Both the position numbers and the translations under genes were made by a program. Below are positions 54,362 through 63,367 of a stretch of DNA of 64,000 bases, piece after piece (the first letter of the stretch is position 1; the number at the start of each line of letters is the position of its first letter). The DNA is taken from the NCBI RefSeq assembly GCF_028767025.1, contig NZ_JAJQXX010000004.1, positions 1 to 64,000 of the forward strand, given 5' to 3'. This stretch comes from Blautia sp. XA-2221. Lineage in GTDB: Bacteria; Bacillota; Clostridia; Lachnospirales; Lachnospiraceae. A model generated the notes under the pieces. The model searched no databases, was not told the DNA's origin, and saw nothing but the letters and a program-made list of their open reading frames with translations.

Positions 54362-54410
54362 TCTTGCCTGAAAAGATACGTTTTTATCGAACGCATTCCA
54401 GTAACAATCC
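54360..54410 (-). promoter_or_regulatory. Ribonucleic antiterminator (RAT) upstream of bglP
   Basis: The minus strand has the RAT halves GGATTGTTACTG (54399-54410) and CAGGCAAGACC (54360-54370), the target of BglG/SacY-type proteins. The loop between them is unusually long, about 28 bases, and contains a further short hairpin (TGCG/CGTA). Confidence 0.85.
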
Positions 54411-54446
54411 ATTAACACCTTATCTGATGTCTGTAAAAATCTTACA

Positions 54447-55298
54447 CTAAATCGACTGTAGCCGTTTATGATCCTCTGTAATCTTCTGAATATGAATTGT
54501 CAGATACAGCATTTCATCTTCTGTCATATCGTATTCATACTCTTCTTTCATCATCAGGTAAATCATTTTTACACATCCATAGGCTTCTTTATACTGCTCT
54601 CTGATAATCTGAAACAGTTCACAATTTTCTTCATAGTGAAGTTCCTTATGAAAAAATCTCTGGGCAAAATATTTTAAATGTGTCAGAAATCTCTGATAAT
54701 ACAGATTTTCTTCCTGAAATTTTATGTTTTCATAATATTTTTCTACTACATCCAAAATCTGATGTACGATTATGGAAATCTGGTAACTGTCTGTTTTTCC
54801 ACTGTCCTGTGAATTCACAAAATGCAATGCAAAAAATCCAGCTTCATCAATTGCCAGATCTGTTTCAAATGTTTCATTGACTTTCTGCAACAAATCCAAA
54901 CCAATTTCATATTCTTTATGATAAAGAAGTTTGATGTCCAGAAGAAGCATATTCTGAATACGGATTCCCTGTTTTAACCTAGAAATCGCTCCCATAATGT
55001 GATCACTTAAGGAAAAATAAATACTGTCATTCAAATTCATTCCATTTTTTTCTTTTATCTCATTTACATACTCCTCCACAAAGTCAAGATATATTTCTGG
55101 AATAGAGGTTAGATATCCCTGAATTTCTTTACTAATCTGTGCTGTCTCTGCAATAAAAACCTTTTCAATCTGTTTTTCATCTATCTGCTGTCCCTTTTTC
55201 TTCTGAAAAGCAATCCCGCACCCTTTTACAATGACTTCATGTCCCTGATTATCTTTTGATAAAATCAGATTATTATTTAAAATCTTATAAATTACCAT
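54447..55298 (-). CDS. licT: BglG/LicT family transcriptional antiterminator
   Basis: 283 residues from the ATG at 55298 (GGAGAG eight bases upstream). The N-terminal CAT RNA-binding domain (about 1-55, MVIYKILNNNLILSKDNQGHEVIVKGCGIAF by start ILNNN) is followed by two PRD domains (about 65-170 and 175-283) with the phospho-His candidates in SLSDHIMGAI and FALHFVNSQ, and TIHIQKITED near the end. PTS phosphorylation would tune its RNA binding. First gene of licT-bglP-bglA. Confidence 0.94.
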   Translation of the reverse strand: MVIYKILNNNLILSKDNQGHEVIVKGCGIAFQKKKGQQIDEKQIEKVFIAETAQISKEIQGYLTSIPEIYLDFVEEYVNEIKEKNGMNLNDSIYFSLSDHIMGAISRLKQGIRIQNMLLLDIKLLYHKEYEIGLDLLQKVNETFETDLAIDEAGFFALHFVNSQDSGKTDSYQISIIVHQILDVVEKYYENIKFQEENLYYQRFLTHLKYFAQRFFHKELHYEENCELFQIIREQYKEAYGCVKMIYLMMKEEYEYDMTEDEMLYLTIHIQKITEDHKRLQSI

Positions 55299-55331
55299 AG
55301 TCTTTTTCTCTCCCAAATACTGAAAATAAAC

Positions 55332-55383
55332 AAAAAAAGACCATTACAGTATATAAAGCTAATTTTATATACTATAAGGTCTT
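55332..55383 (-). terminator. RAT-controlled terminator in the licT leader
   Basis: On the minus strand AAGACC (55378-55383) pairs with GGTCTT, extended by TAGTATATAAA/TTTATATACT, followed by seven T residues. The 5' arm is the 3' end of RAT1, so RAT and terminator exclude each other. Confidence 0.92.
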
Positions 55384-55417
55384 GCCTGACGATAATAAAT
55401 TATTTCAGTAACAATCC
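55378..55417 (-). promoter_or_regulatory. Ribonucleic antiterminator (RAT) in the licT leader
   Basis: Minus strand GGATTGTTACTG (55406-55417), a 17-base loop and CAGGCAAGACC. Paired with the overlapping terminator this is the classical LicT antitermination switch, giving autoregulation. Confidence 0.93.
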
Positions 55418-55662
55418 TTGGATTAATTATCCCCTATCTAACTTCTATATATAAGAATAACAGAAAAAATTATGTCTGTCTATCTGGAATATTCTACAAA
55501 AACCTCTATATCTTTTTGTTAATTTTTTCTAATCTAATCTTCTGATTTCACAGATAAATATCTTTATTCTACATAATTTTCTTGATTTCATCAATATAAA
55601 CAATAATCTTATGATTATATTCTTTATCATTCTATTTTTTATTGTCGCGATAATTTCTCTGG
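55418..55662. other. AT-rich region holding the licT promoter
   Basis: 245 bases without a gene. The minus strand has CATAAT near 55474 with TTGTAG 19 bp upstream, a poor but possible promoter. No cre site was recognised by eye. The dacA-like stop is at 55663 and I see no clear terminator for it inside. Confidence 0.4.
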
Positions 55663-56622
55663 CTATTTCAAAGCCTTAGCCGCCTCTCCCAGACGATTGT
55701 AAACCGTCACTGCATCTGTAATATTCGGTGTTCCACCATCCATTGCACCTGCCGTTACCAGGATGTATTCCACGCCCTCAATTTCTGCAAAGCTTGCAAG
55801 ACAGCTTCCGGCCGCATTGGTAAAACCAGTTTTTCCTCCCAGGATTTTTCCTCCTGTTACAGCCGGATCCGCAAGATTTTTAAACATGGTACTGTAATAG
55901 GTGATTCCGTCCGGGTGGATATTGGTGCCGGGAGTAGAATGCCAGGGACTCTCTGCAATCTCCCGGAACGTATCATTTTTCAGAGCGTACTGTAAAAGAA
56001 CCGCCATATCCTTTGCCGTACTATAATGATCCGGGTTATGAAGTCCTGTGCTGTCGCAGAAATGAGTTCCGTCCATTCCAAGCTTTTCTGCTTTTTTATT
56101 CATCAAATCCACAAAGCCCTGCTCAGAACCGGCAATCGCATAAGAAAGAGCAATACAGCACTCTGCGCCTGAGGGAAGCATAACGCCGTACAGAAGGTCG
56201 ATCGCCCGAACTGTCTCTCCGGGCTGAAATCCTGCCTGAGTGGCATCCTGCTCATATAAGCCTGCAAACATTTCCTGCGTCAGCGTGATTTCTTGGTCCA
56301 GATCTTTCAGTTCCTCAATGGCAACAATCGCAGTCATCATTTTTGTTAGAGAGGCCGGATACATCTGCTCTTCACCGTTAAGATCGCCTACTGTCTTTCC
56401 GTTTCTGGCCTGAATCAGAATCGCATAGGGGCTGCTGATCCCACTCAGATCCAGCTGACGGACAACGGGTTTACGAAACTCCTGCATCCACGCACTAATT
56501 CCTGAACTCCATCCTACGATCAACTCCAGACCAAAGAAAACAAATACAATGATCAGAACCATTAACAGTTTTTTTAAATTCTGTTTTCTCCTGTTCTTTC
56601 TTCTGTATCTTCTTTTTTCCAC
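55663..56622 (-). CDS. D-alanyl-D-alanine carboxypeptidase (S11 family PBP)
   Basis: 319 residues. A basic N-terminus and one membrane helix (about 19-38) anchor it outward. Active-site motifs: Ser91-x-x-Lys94 in SLTK, KTG in GGKTGFTN, and the second motif reads SGAEC where DacA has SGN, a variant also seen in clostridial relatives. It trims the terminal D-Ala of stem peptides. Unlike DacA it lacks a C-terminal beta domain and amphipathic anchor. Confidence 0.9.
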   Translation of the reverse strand: MEKRRYRRKNRRKQNLKKLLMVLIIVFVFFGLELIVGWSSGISAWMQEFRKPVVRQLDLSGISSPYAILIQARNGKTVGDLNGEEQMYPASLTKMMTAIVAIEELKDLDQEITLTQEMFAGLYEQDATQAGFQPGETVRAIDLLYGVMLPSGAECCIALSYAIAGSEQGFVDLMNKKAEKLGMDGTHFCDSTGLHNPDHYSTAKDMAVLLQYALKNDTFREIAESPWHSTPGTNIHPDGITYYSTMFKNLADPAVTGGKILGGKTGFTNAAGSCLASFAEIEGVEYILVTAGAMDGGTPNITDAVTVYNRLGEAAKALK

Positions 56623-56691
56623 GCTGATTCCTCTCTTTCCTTTCCTGCTCTATTGTAAAAAATAATTCTGGAATTTTTCTCTAAGCTACAA

Positions 56692-57495
56692 TTATTTATT
56701 TTCTATCATATCATATTCCGGCAGATTTCTGTAATATCGTTTCCGGTATTTTATTTCTGCATAGGTTGTGATCTCTTTCATGTACTTGAAGTCAAAGGCT
56801 CCTCCTACCACTCCCACAATGGGAATACCCTGGAGAAACTTCATATAAAGCAGCTCTCCGGAAAGAATCTGCGCTGTTTCCTGAATTATTTCATCCAAAG
56901 AATTGCAGCTGTCAAAAAATCCATTTTGGATATAGGACTCAACTGCTTTATCTGCTGTCTTTTGTTGTTCCCCATAAGAAGCCGCTCCCTGTATCAGAAG
57001 AAGTATCCACTTTTTTTCCTGTTCCTCTTCATAAGAAAACCCATACTTTAACGCAATCTGATAAATACTTCTCAGCAAAAATCCTGTGAATACAGGTATA
57101 TCCGGAATCCCAACACCAATAAGCCCCATTCCCAGGCCTGCTGTTCCTGATGCCAGTGTATTCATCCTGCCTGTGTTACCGGCATTTTTCCTTATTGCTC
57201 TCAGTGATTTTCTGTCATTTTTAATCTGACTGGCATAATCCTGTACCTTAAAATCCTTTTCAATTTCCTGCTTTTTATATGTTTTTTCTATAACCGATAC
57301 ACCTTTTACAAATATAAGCTTAAACGCACTGGCAAAAGCTTTTTCCAGTGTTTTTTGAAGTTTATCCGGAACCTTATCTTCCAGAAATTTATTCAATTTT
57401 GAATCACTCTGACTCTGCCTATGCTCCAGATACCTTTTTTCCTGTTTTTCAAGCAATATTAGTTCTTTCTGAAGAGGTGTTTTTCTTTTTGTCAT
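56692..57495 (-). CDS. EcsC family protein
   Basis: 267 residues from the ATG at 57495, with GGAG upstream. The EcsC domain covers about 55-260: ASAFKLIFVKGVSVIEKTYKK, NTLASGTAGLGMGLIGVGIPDIPVFTGFLLRSI by core GIGIPD-type GVGIPDIPVFTG, and IVGVVGGAFDFKYMKEI. The family is linked to the EcsAB transporter in Bacillus; biochemical function is unknown. A likely peripheral membrane protein. It follows the rplA terminator. Confidence 0.85.
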   Translation of the reverse strand: MTKRKTPLQKELILLEKQEKRYLEHRQSQSDSKLNKFLEDKVPDKLQKTLEKAFASAFKLIFVKGVSVIEKTYKKQEIEKDFKVQDYASQIKNDRKSLRAIRKNAGNTGRMNTLASGTAGLGMGLIGVGIPDIPVFTGFLLRSIYQIALKYGFSYEEEQEKKWILLLIQGAASYGEQQKTADKAVESYIQNGFFDSCNSLDEIIQETAQILSGELLYMKFLQGIPIVGVVGGAFDFKYMKEITTYAEIKYRKRYYRNLPEYDMIENK

Positions 57496-57502
57496 AATAA
57501 TC

Positions 57503-57541
57503 TCCAAAAACAAAAGAGCATCCCCCGAAAGGAATGCCCCT
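57503..57541 (-). terminator. Rho-independent terminator downstream of rplA
   Basis: On the minus strand GGGGCATTCC and GGGGGATGCTC pair with wobble and a TTTC loop, followed by TTTTGTTTTT. It starts about ten bases past the rplA stop. Confidence 0.85.
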
Positions 57542-57552
57542 GTTTTCATATA

Positions 57553-58245
57553 TTAAACTAATTTCGCCGGGTTGATCTTCACACCAGGTCCCATTGTAGG
57601 AGCGATTGTTACGCTTCTCAGGTACTGACCTTTCAGAGTGTTCGGACGAGCCTTAACGATAGCTTCAATAAGCGTCTGGAAGTTGTCGCTTAACTGTTCC
57701 TCAGTAAAGGATGCTTTACCTACCGGAACATGGATGATATTGGTTTTGTCAAGACGGTACTCAATCTTACCTGCTTTAATATCATGAACCGCTTTTGTAA
57801 CGTCCATAGTTACAGTTCCGGCTTTCGGGTTTGGCATAAGACCTTTTGGTCCAAGTACACGACCAAGACGTCCTACAACACCCATCATATCCGGTGTAGC
57901 AACAACAACGTCGAAATCAAGCCATCCTTCGTTCTGGATCTTCGGAATCAGATCCTCAGCTCCTACGAATTCTGCGCCTGCAGCCTTTGCTTCTTCAGCT
58001 TTTGCATCTCTTGCAAATACAAGAACACGAACTTTTTTACCAGTTCCGTGTGGCAGAACGACAGCTCCACGGATCTGCTGGTCTGCATGACGTCCATCGC
58101 AGCCTGTACGGATGTGAGCTTCGATAGTCTCGTCGAATTTAGCAACTGCTGCTTTTTTTACAAGGCTGATAGCCTCTGCGGTATCATATAATGTTGCGCG
58201 GTCTACTGCTTTCGCAGCTTCCACGTATTTCTTTCCTCGTTTCAT
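57553..58245 (-). CDS. rplA: 50S ribosomal protein L1
   Basis: 230 residues from the ATG at 58245 after CAGGAGG. Signatures: [49 protein letters not shown] and the C-terminal [14 protein letters not shown]1 binds 23S rRNA at the L1 stalk and often represses its own operon. A leader of 84 bases separates it from rplK, where an L1 site could lie. Confidence 0.98.
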   Translation of the reverse strand: MKRGKKYVEAAKAVDRATLYDTAEAISLVKKAAVAKFDETIEAHIRTGCDGRHADQQIRGAVVLPHGTGKKVRVLVFARDAKAEEAKAAGAEFVGAEDLIPKIQNEGWLDFDVVVATPDMMGVVGRLGRVLGPKGLMPNPKAGTVTMDVTKAVHDIKAGKIEYRLDKTNIIHVPVGKASFTEEQLSDNFQTLIEAIVKARPNTLKGQYLRSVTIAPTMGPGVKINPAKLV

Positions 58246-58328
58246 TTCTATAACCTCCTGTGGTAATTGCGGGGATTTCCCTCCCACTTCATATAGTAGT
58301 TTCTCTATTTCGCAGTTCTGACGGAAAA

Positions 58329-58754
58329 TCAGTCTACAACTTCGATTCCCATGCTTCTTGCAGTACCTGCAATCATGCTCATAGCTGCTTCAAGAGTTGC
58401 TGCATTTAAGTCTTTCATCTTCATCTCAGCGATTTCCTGAACCTGTGCCTTAGTAACTTTTGCTACTTTTGTCTTGTTCGGCACACCGGAACCGGATTTG
58501 ATGTTAGCTGCCTTCTTCAGAAGAACGGCTGCCGGCGGAGTTTTGGTTATGAAGCTGAAACTTCTGTCTGCATAAACAGTAATAACAACCGGGATAATCA
58601 GATCTCCCTGATCTGCTGTTCTTGCATTAAACTCTTTTGTAAACTGTACAATGTTTACACCGTGCTGTCCAAGAGCCGGACCTACCGGCGGTGCTGGGGT
58701 TGCCTTGCCTGCCGGAATCTGTAATTTAATATAACCTGTTACTTTTTTTGCCAT
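58329..58754 (-). CDS. rplK: 50S ribosomal protein L11
   Basis: 141 residues. [27 protein letters not shown], of which [13 protein letters not shown] is the family signature, and the RNA-binding C-terminal domain with [18 protein letters not shown] precedes the ATG. Confidence 0.98.
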   Translation of the reverse strand: MAKKVTGYIKLQIPAGKATPAPPVGPALGQHGVNIVQFTKEFNARTADQGDLIIPVVITVYADRSFSFITKTPPAAVLLKKAANIKSGSGVPNKTKVAKVTKAQVQEIAEMKMKDLNAATLEAAMSMIAGTARSMGIEVVD

Positions 58755-58810
58755 TTTTCGGCACCTCCTATGTGGTATTGGCGGGGGTTTTTCCCTCCCA
58801 CTTGAATGTG

Positions 58811-59326
58811 TTACGCTCTTTTAATTTCTGCGAAACTTATTTCTACCGGCGTTTCGCGACCGAACAATTCAACATTGATGGTTACTGTCTGCTTCTGAGT
58901 ATTAATTGCAGTAACAGCTCCGGCAGTATCTTTCCAGGCTCCGCCTGTAACCACTACCATATCGCCTTCTGCAAAGTCTACCCGGATGTTTTCCTCTTTG
59001 ATTCCCAGTGGACGCATCTCTTCCTCCGTCAGCGGCACAGGTTTGGAACCCGGACCTACAAAACCGGTTACGCCTCTGGTATTGCGGACAACATACCAGG
59101 TATCATCATTCATGACCATGTTAAGAAGCACATATCCCGGGAACATCTTTTTCTGGACCTGCTTTGCAGCACCATTTCGCATTTCCACCACCTCTTCCAG
59201 CGGAACACGAACTTCCAGGATCTGATCCTCCAGGTGTCTGTTTTCAATTGTTTTTTCAATGTTGGCCTTTACTTTGTTCTCATACCCGGAATAGGTATGA
59301 ACAACATACCATTTCGCTTCTGACAT
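58811..59326 (-). CDS. nusG: Transcription termination/antitermination protein NusG
   Basis: 171 residues: NGN domain (about 1-110, [42 protein letters not shown]) and KOW domain (about 120-171, [19 protein letters not shown]). It couples RNA polymerase with Rho or the ribosome. It follows secE by 16 bases. Confidence 0.97.
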   Translation of the reverse strand: MSEAKWYVVHTYSGYENKVKANIEKTIENRHLEDQILEVRVPLEEVVEMRNGAAKQVQKKMFPGYVLLNMVMNDDTWYVVRNTRGVTGFVGPGSKPVPLTEEEMRPLGIKEENIRVDFAEGDMVVVTGGAWKDTAGAVTAINTQKQTVTINVELFGRETPVEISFAEIKRA

Positions 59327-59342
59327 ACAATCACCGTTACCC

Positions 59343-59561
59343 TTATCTGATTATAAGATTAATACCTTCCAGAATAGCTGAATCCATAATGCTGATCATC
59401 ACAGCCAGAATAATCGTGACTACTGAGACAACTACTGTCTGCTTTGCGAGAGTAGCTTTGTCCGTCCATGCAATCTTGTTGAATTCGGACTTAAGTCCCT
59501 GAAACCATGATTTCTTCTGAGTTTTCTTAGCTTTGCCAGTAGATTTGTCTTTCTCTTGCAT
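59343..59561 (-). CDS. secE: Preprotein translocase subunit SecE
   Basis: 72 residues with a charged N-terminus, the conserved WFQGLKSEFNKIAWTDKATL amphipathic region and one membrane helix. Short single-helix SecE as usual for Firmicutes. Partner of SecY/SecG in the membrane. Confidence 0.96.
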   Translation of the reverse strand: MQEKDKSTGKAKKTQKKSWFQGLKSEFNKIAWTDKATLAKQTVVVSVVTIILAVMISIMDSAILEGINLIIR

Positions 59562-59586
59562 AGTCTAACCTCACAATTCTCTGTGA

Positions 59587-59736
59587 TTACTTCGTTTCCT
59601 TGTGCAGAGTATGTCTATGGCAGAACTTACAATATTTCTTAGTTTCAAGACGCTCAGGATGATTCTTTTTCTCCTTGGTCATATTGTAGTTACGCTGCTT
59701 GCACTCCGTACATGCCAATGTAATCTTAACGCGCAC
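59587..59736 (-). CDS. rpmG: 50S ribosomal protein L33
   Basis: 49 residues from GTG at 59736, five bases after GGAGGTGG; an upstream extension to 59895 is open but not homologous. Zinc-binding form with CTECKQRNY and YCKFCHRHT, so not the Cys-free paralogue expressed in zinc shortage. First gene of rpmG-secE-nusG-rplK-rplA. Confidence 0.96.
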   Translation of the reverse strand: MRVKITLACTECKQRNYNMTKEKKNHPERLETKKYCKFCHRHTLHKETK

Positions 59737-59846
59737 AACTTCCACCTCCAGTGTTTTCATTTGCATGGTCTTTCCAGTGTCCCGTTCCTCAGAATAACAC
59801 CGATTTCGGGCATAAAAAAAAGACCCAACTTCCATGTCGCTTGTCA

Positions 59847-59876
59847 AGTTTAGCACAAAATCTATATTGAAGTCAA
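59847..59876 (-). promoter_or_regulatory. Sigma-A promoter of the rpmG-secE-nusG-rplKA operon
   Basis: On the minus strand TTGACT (59871-59876), 18 bp and TAAACT (59847-59852). The leader to rpmG is about 105 bases. Confidence 0.65.
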
Positions 59877-59977
59877 GCCTTTTCCTTGAATTCACGGAGT
59901 TTTTCTATATTTAACAAAAATATCATTTTATAAGGTAGGATTTATTTGTGAATCCTGTGCAAATCTGTATTTTCCCC

Positions 59978-60006
59978 TTGTCAATCAGCTGTTCCTAGTG
60001 TATGAT
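59978..60006 (+). promoter_or_regulatory. Sigma-A promoter of the polysaccharide exporter genes
   Basis: TTGTCA (59978-59983), 17 bp and TATGAT (60001-60006), about 80 bases before the permease start. Confidence 0.65.
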
Positions 60007-60089
60007 AAGTAAGATTCAGGCCCTTTTTTAACAGTTTTTGTTGTAAAAAGGGTCACAGTTATATTTTTTAAAATACAGGAGCGGATTTT

Positions 60090-60875
60090 ATGTTTAAACG
60101 ATTCATGGATGACATGAAGAAATACTGGAAATACGCAGTGTATTCTTCCAGAGCCCAGCTAAAGTCCGAAATTGCCAATTCGTATCTGAACTGGCTGTGG
60201 TGGATACTGGACCCCCTTTGCTTCATGCTGATTTATGTATTTATGTTCGGCTATGTGTTTAAATCTAACGAACAGTACTTTGCAATCTTCGTCTTTATCG
60301 GTATTACCATGTGGGACTTCTTTAACAGATGTCTGATGCAAAGTGTAAAGGTAATAAAAAATAATAAACCTATTGTTTCCAAAGTTTATATACCAAAATT
60401 TATTCTTCTTATAATTAAAATGGGAGTTAATGGCTTCAAAATGTTTATCTCCCTTGGGATTGTTGCAGCCATGCTGGTGGTATGGCGAGTTCCTCTTACC
60501 TGGAACATACTGTACTGTATCCCGATCCTTCTGACATTATTCGTCCTGGTATTCGGCTTCGGCTGTTTCCTGTTGCATTACGGAGTATTTGTAGAAGATC
60601 TCGGAAACGTACTGAACATTGCTCTGAGACTTATTTTTTACCTGACCGGTGTCTTCTGGAACATTATGGATCGTCTTCCGGCACCATATAATGCCTATAT
60701 TGGAAAAGGCAACCCCATCGCCTTTCTCCTGACATCCATGCGAGAATGTCTGATTTATGGTCAGACTCCGCACCGTAAACTTCTTCTGGCATGGTTTCTG
60801 ATCGGACTTGTGATCAGCATTATTGGTATCCGTAAGATCTACAAAAACGAAAACAGTTATGTAAAGGTGATATAA
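60090..60875 (+). CDS. ABC-2 polysaccharide/teichoic acid exporter, permease
   Basis: 261 residues, about six membrane helices, ABC-2 type like Wzm/TagG: SRAQLKSEIANSYLNWLWWILDPLCFMLIYVFMFGYVF at the N-terminus (core YLNWLWWILDPL) and GNPIAFLLTSMRECLIYGQTP near the end. It exports an undecaprenyl-linked polymer with the ATPase encoded one base later. AGGAG precedes the ATG. Confidence 0.92.
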   Translation: MFKRFMDDMKKYWKYAVYSSRAQLKSEIANSYLNWLWWILDPLCFMLIYVFMFGYVFKSNEQYFAIFVFIGITMWDFFNRCLMQSVKVIKNNKPIVSKVYIPKFILLIIKMGVNGFKMFISLGIVAAMLVVWRVPLTWNILYCIPILLTLFVLVFGFGCFLLHYGVFVEDLGNVLNIALRLIFYLTGVFWNIMDRLPAPYNAYIGKGNPIAFLLTSMRECLIYGQTPHRKLLLAWFLIGLVISIIGIRKIYKNENSYVKVI

Positions 60876-60876
60876 T

Positions 60877-61614
60877 ATGGAAGAACAGCACGCCATTGAA
60901 GTAACTGACCTTGTGATCAGTTATCAGAATCTGAAAAAAACATCTATCAAAAAAAGTCTGCTTCATTTTAAACGCCGCACCATAGACCGTTTTGTTGCAG
61001 TAAAAGGAATTTCCTTTTATGTCCGTCAGGGCGAGATTCTGGGTATCATCGGCAAAAACGGAAGCGGTAAGTCCACTACCCTGAATGCTCTGGCAGGCAT
61101 CTTCTCCCCTGACAGCGGAACCATTGACCTGAAAGGTCACAGCATTTCTCTTCTTTCTATCGGAGTTGGCTTTCAGAAAGAAATGACAGGTCGAGAAAAC
61201 ATTATTCTTTGCGGTATGCTTCTGGGCTTTACAGAAGAGCAGGTTCATGCCAAAGAACAGGAGATTATAGACTTCGCAGAGCTTGGAGATTTTATTGACA
61301 AACCTGTAAGAACCTACTCCAGCGGTATGTATTCCAAGCTGGCCTTTTCCATTACAGCCATTCTGGAAACAGATATTATGCTTATTGACGAGGTTCTCAG
61401 TGTAGGCGATCAGAAATTTAAAAAGAAAAGCTACAATAAAATGAAAAGTCTGATCTCCAATAAAGACCGGACTGTTGTGATTGTATCTCACAGTATTGAT
61501 ACTTTAAGAAAACTTTGCGATACCGTTATGTGGATGCATGAGGGACAGATTAAAAAAATCGGAGAGCCTGATGTAGTTCTTGATGAATATGTAAATTTTA
61601 TGGAAAACAGTTAA
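60877..61614 (+). CDS. ABC-2 polysaccharide/teichoic acid exporter, ATP-binding protein
   Basis: 245 residues. Walker A GKNGSGKS at 59-66, signature YSSGMYSKLAF, Walker B IMLIDEVLSVGD and the H-loop VIVSHS. It is the short Wzt/TagH form without a C-terminal carbohydrate-binding domain, so coupling to chain length or a reducing-end tag is not expected. It abuts the permease. Confidence 0.93.
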   Translation: MEEQHAIEVTDLVISYQNLKKTSIKKSLLHFKRRTIDRFVAVKGISFYVRQGEILGIIGKNGSGKSTTLNALAGIFSPDSGTIDLKGHSISLLSIGVGFQKEMTGRENIILCGMLLGFTEEQVHAKEQEIIDFAELGDFIDKPVRTYSSGMYSKLAFSITAILETDIMLIDEVLSVGDQKFKKKSYNKMKSLISNKDRTVVIVSHSIDTLRKLCDTVMWMHEGQIKKIGEPDVVLDEYVNFMENS

Positions 61615-61630
61615 AAATATCCTTTATCGA

Positions 61631-61670
61631 AAAAGAGGTGTCTGACAGAAAAATCAGACACCTCTTTTTT
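61631..61670. terminator. Bidirectional terminator after the exporter
   Basis: AAAGAGGTGTCTGA and TCAGACACCTCTTT form a perfect 14-bp stem with a loop CAGAAAAA; T and A runs flank. It serves both the ATPase and the convergent glycosyltransferase. Confidence 0.95.
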
Positions 61671-61683
61671 ATACATTTCTATT

Positions 61684-62520
61684 TTATTTTGTTCCTCGAA
61701 GAAATATCTCATAAAATTTTTCCCTGAGTCCTCCCGGAATCAGACTTACTGCTGTGCGGATCACACAGTTTTTTATGTATCTTCCCTTTGTAATAAAATT
61801 CCTGTGCAGCAAAAACCGCTGAAAGCGAAGCGCCCATACAAGATACCTCAGACCTCCTCGCCTTTCATACATCCCGTTCCCGGTTCTCATATCAAGAATC
61901 GGTTCCTGGATATTATACCCCTGAGCTCCATTGCAGAGCATTCGGATCCACAAGCAATAATCCTCAAACCCCGGAAAATCCTGATAGTTTCCGGCTTTCA
62001 GAACATCCGACTTTCTGTACATAACACATGGATGATTAAACGGATTTCTCTTTTTTGCATATTCTCTTATCTCTGCCGGCGTTCTGGGAAGCACTCTCGT
62101 CCGATCCAGATCCCCCGGCTTCTTTATAAACTCCTGAAGGGTTCCGCTTACAATGCCGTAATCTCCCTGGTTCAGTATCTGAAACTGTCTCTCACAGCGG
62201 TCTTTTCTGCTGATATCATCACTGTCCATTCTGGCGATCACAGAGCATCTGCACCTGGGAACTCCTGTACGCAGAGCATTTCCAAGTCCTCTGTTTTCCT
62301 TCAGACGTATACACTGAAGTTTTTTCCCAAGCTTTCCGCCGGCCCATTCCAGAACTTTGTCCAGCTCCGGTGTAAGCGGACCGTCGCACACGATCACAAA
62401 ATCCGAAAGAGGAAGAGTCTGATCCAGCATACTCTGGATACTCTGTCGAAAATACACAGGATTTTCTTTTCCATAAACCGCCATTAGAACGGAATAAGTT
62501 TCTTCTGTATCTTTTCCCAT
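61684..62520 (-). CDS. Family 2 glycosyltransferase
   Basis: 278 residues with a GT-A fold: YSVLMAVYGKENPVYFRQSIQSML at the N-terminus (core MAVYGKENP), NRGLGNALRTG and the metal DxD-type ARMDSDDIS (Asp99-Asp102). It lacks membrane helices, so it works on a lipid-linked acceptor at the cytosolic face. Donor sugar unknown. It follows licD by four bases. Confidence 0.9.
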   Translation of the reverse strand: MGKDTEETYSVLMAVYGKENPVYFRQSIQSMLDQTLPLSDFVIVCDGPLTPELDKVLEWAGGKLGKKLQCIRLKENRGLGNALRTGVPRCRCSVIARMDSDDISRKDRCERQFQILNQGDYGIVSGTLQEFIKKPGDLDRTRVLPRTPAEIREYAKKRNPFNHPCVMYRKSDVLKAGNYQDFPGFEDYCLWIRMLCNGAQGYNIQEPILDMRTGNGMYERRGGLRYLVWALRFQRFLLHRNFITKGRYIKNCVIRTAVSLIPGGLREKFYEIFLRGTK

Positions 62521-62524
62521 AAGA

Positions 62525-63367
62525 CTACTCCCTGATCCTTGTATTATGATGGTTCATTTCTGCTTCTTCCGGAGGATTCCAGTATTCACCATACATCTGT
62601 TTCAGAACAAAATCATAATCCTGCGGTCCTCTGAGTCTGATATCCTCAAAAATATAATCCGCGCCATTTCCGTAATGCTTTTTGTGAAACATCTCTTTCA
62701 GCTTATGGATTCCCATAAAATTAACCAGATACGGAGAAGCATCATAATCATATTTCTGCATCAGCCGATCCAGCCTTTTCAGTTCCCTGGAGGTTCGGAA
62801 GATCTTTTCTACCGGAAGTATCTTTCCTGCTGCAATCATAATCCGCTCCAGCAAGGGACGGTTCTGCCTTTTCAGATCAACATTTGTAGAAAAAAGCGAA
62901 TAGTTTACCCGGGCTCTTGCTGTCAGAAGCCGGAAACAGTGTATCTTTCTCAGATATTTATTTCCGGGCATTCCATCCATGGGAAAGATATCGATCCAGG
63001 CATCCTTTTCCGCATCCACAGACGCGGACTCATCGATCACTTTCACCCTGCTGTCTGTTATTCTGGGTACATAATGATGATAATCTGCAGTATTTTTATA
63101 GCTGAGATAATGCAGGTAATCCGGCAGCTCTTTTTGTATGATCTGCTCAAACCTGCAAAAATCCGGTCTGGGCATTCCTATATCCACATCATCATCCCAG
63201 GGAATAAATCCCTTATGGCGGACTGCGCCCAGAAGTGTTCCCCCAAGCGCATAATATCTCAGATGGTATTTATCACAGATGCGGAGAAATTCCTTCAGTA
63301 TATCCAGTTCCACAAGCTGCAGCCTGCGAAGATCATTTTCCCGCTCTTTTTGTGTCTGTTCACTCAT
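62525..63367 (-). CDS. LicD family nucleotidyltransferase-fold protein
   Basis: 280 residues. YALGGTLLGAVRHKGFIPWDDDVDIG carries the family motif, with Asp58-Asp62 in WDDDVDIG. LicD proteins transfer phosphocholine or related phospho-groups to surface glycans; other members act on phosphoribitol or sugar phosphates. It overlaps the sugar transferase by eight bases. No choline kinase or licC is in the window, so the transferred group is open. Confidence 0.9.
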   Translation of the reverse strand: MSEQTQKERENDLRRLQLVELDILKEFLRICDKYHLRYYALGGTLLGAVRHKGFIPWDDDVDIGMPRPDFCRFEQIIQKELPDYLHYLSYKNTADYHHYVPRITDSRVKVIDESASVDAEKDAWIDIFPMDGMPGNKYLRKIHCFRLLTARARVNYSLFSTNVDLKRQNRPLLERIMIAAGKILPVEKIFRTSRELKRLDRLMQKYDYDASPYLVNFMGIHKLKEMFHKKHYGNGADYIFEDIRLRGPQDYDFVLKQMYGEYWNPPEEAEMNHHNTRIRE

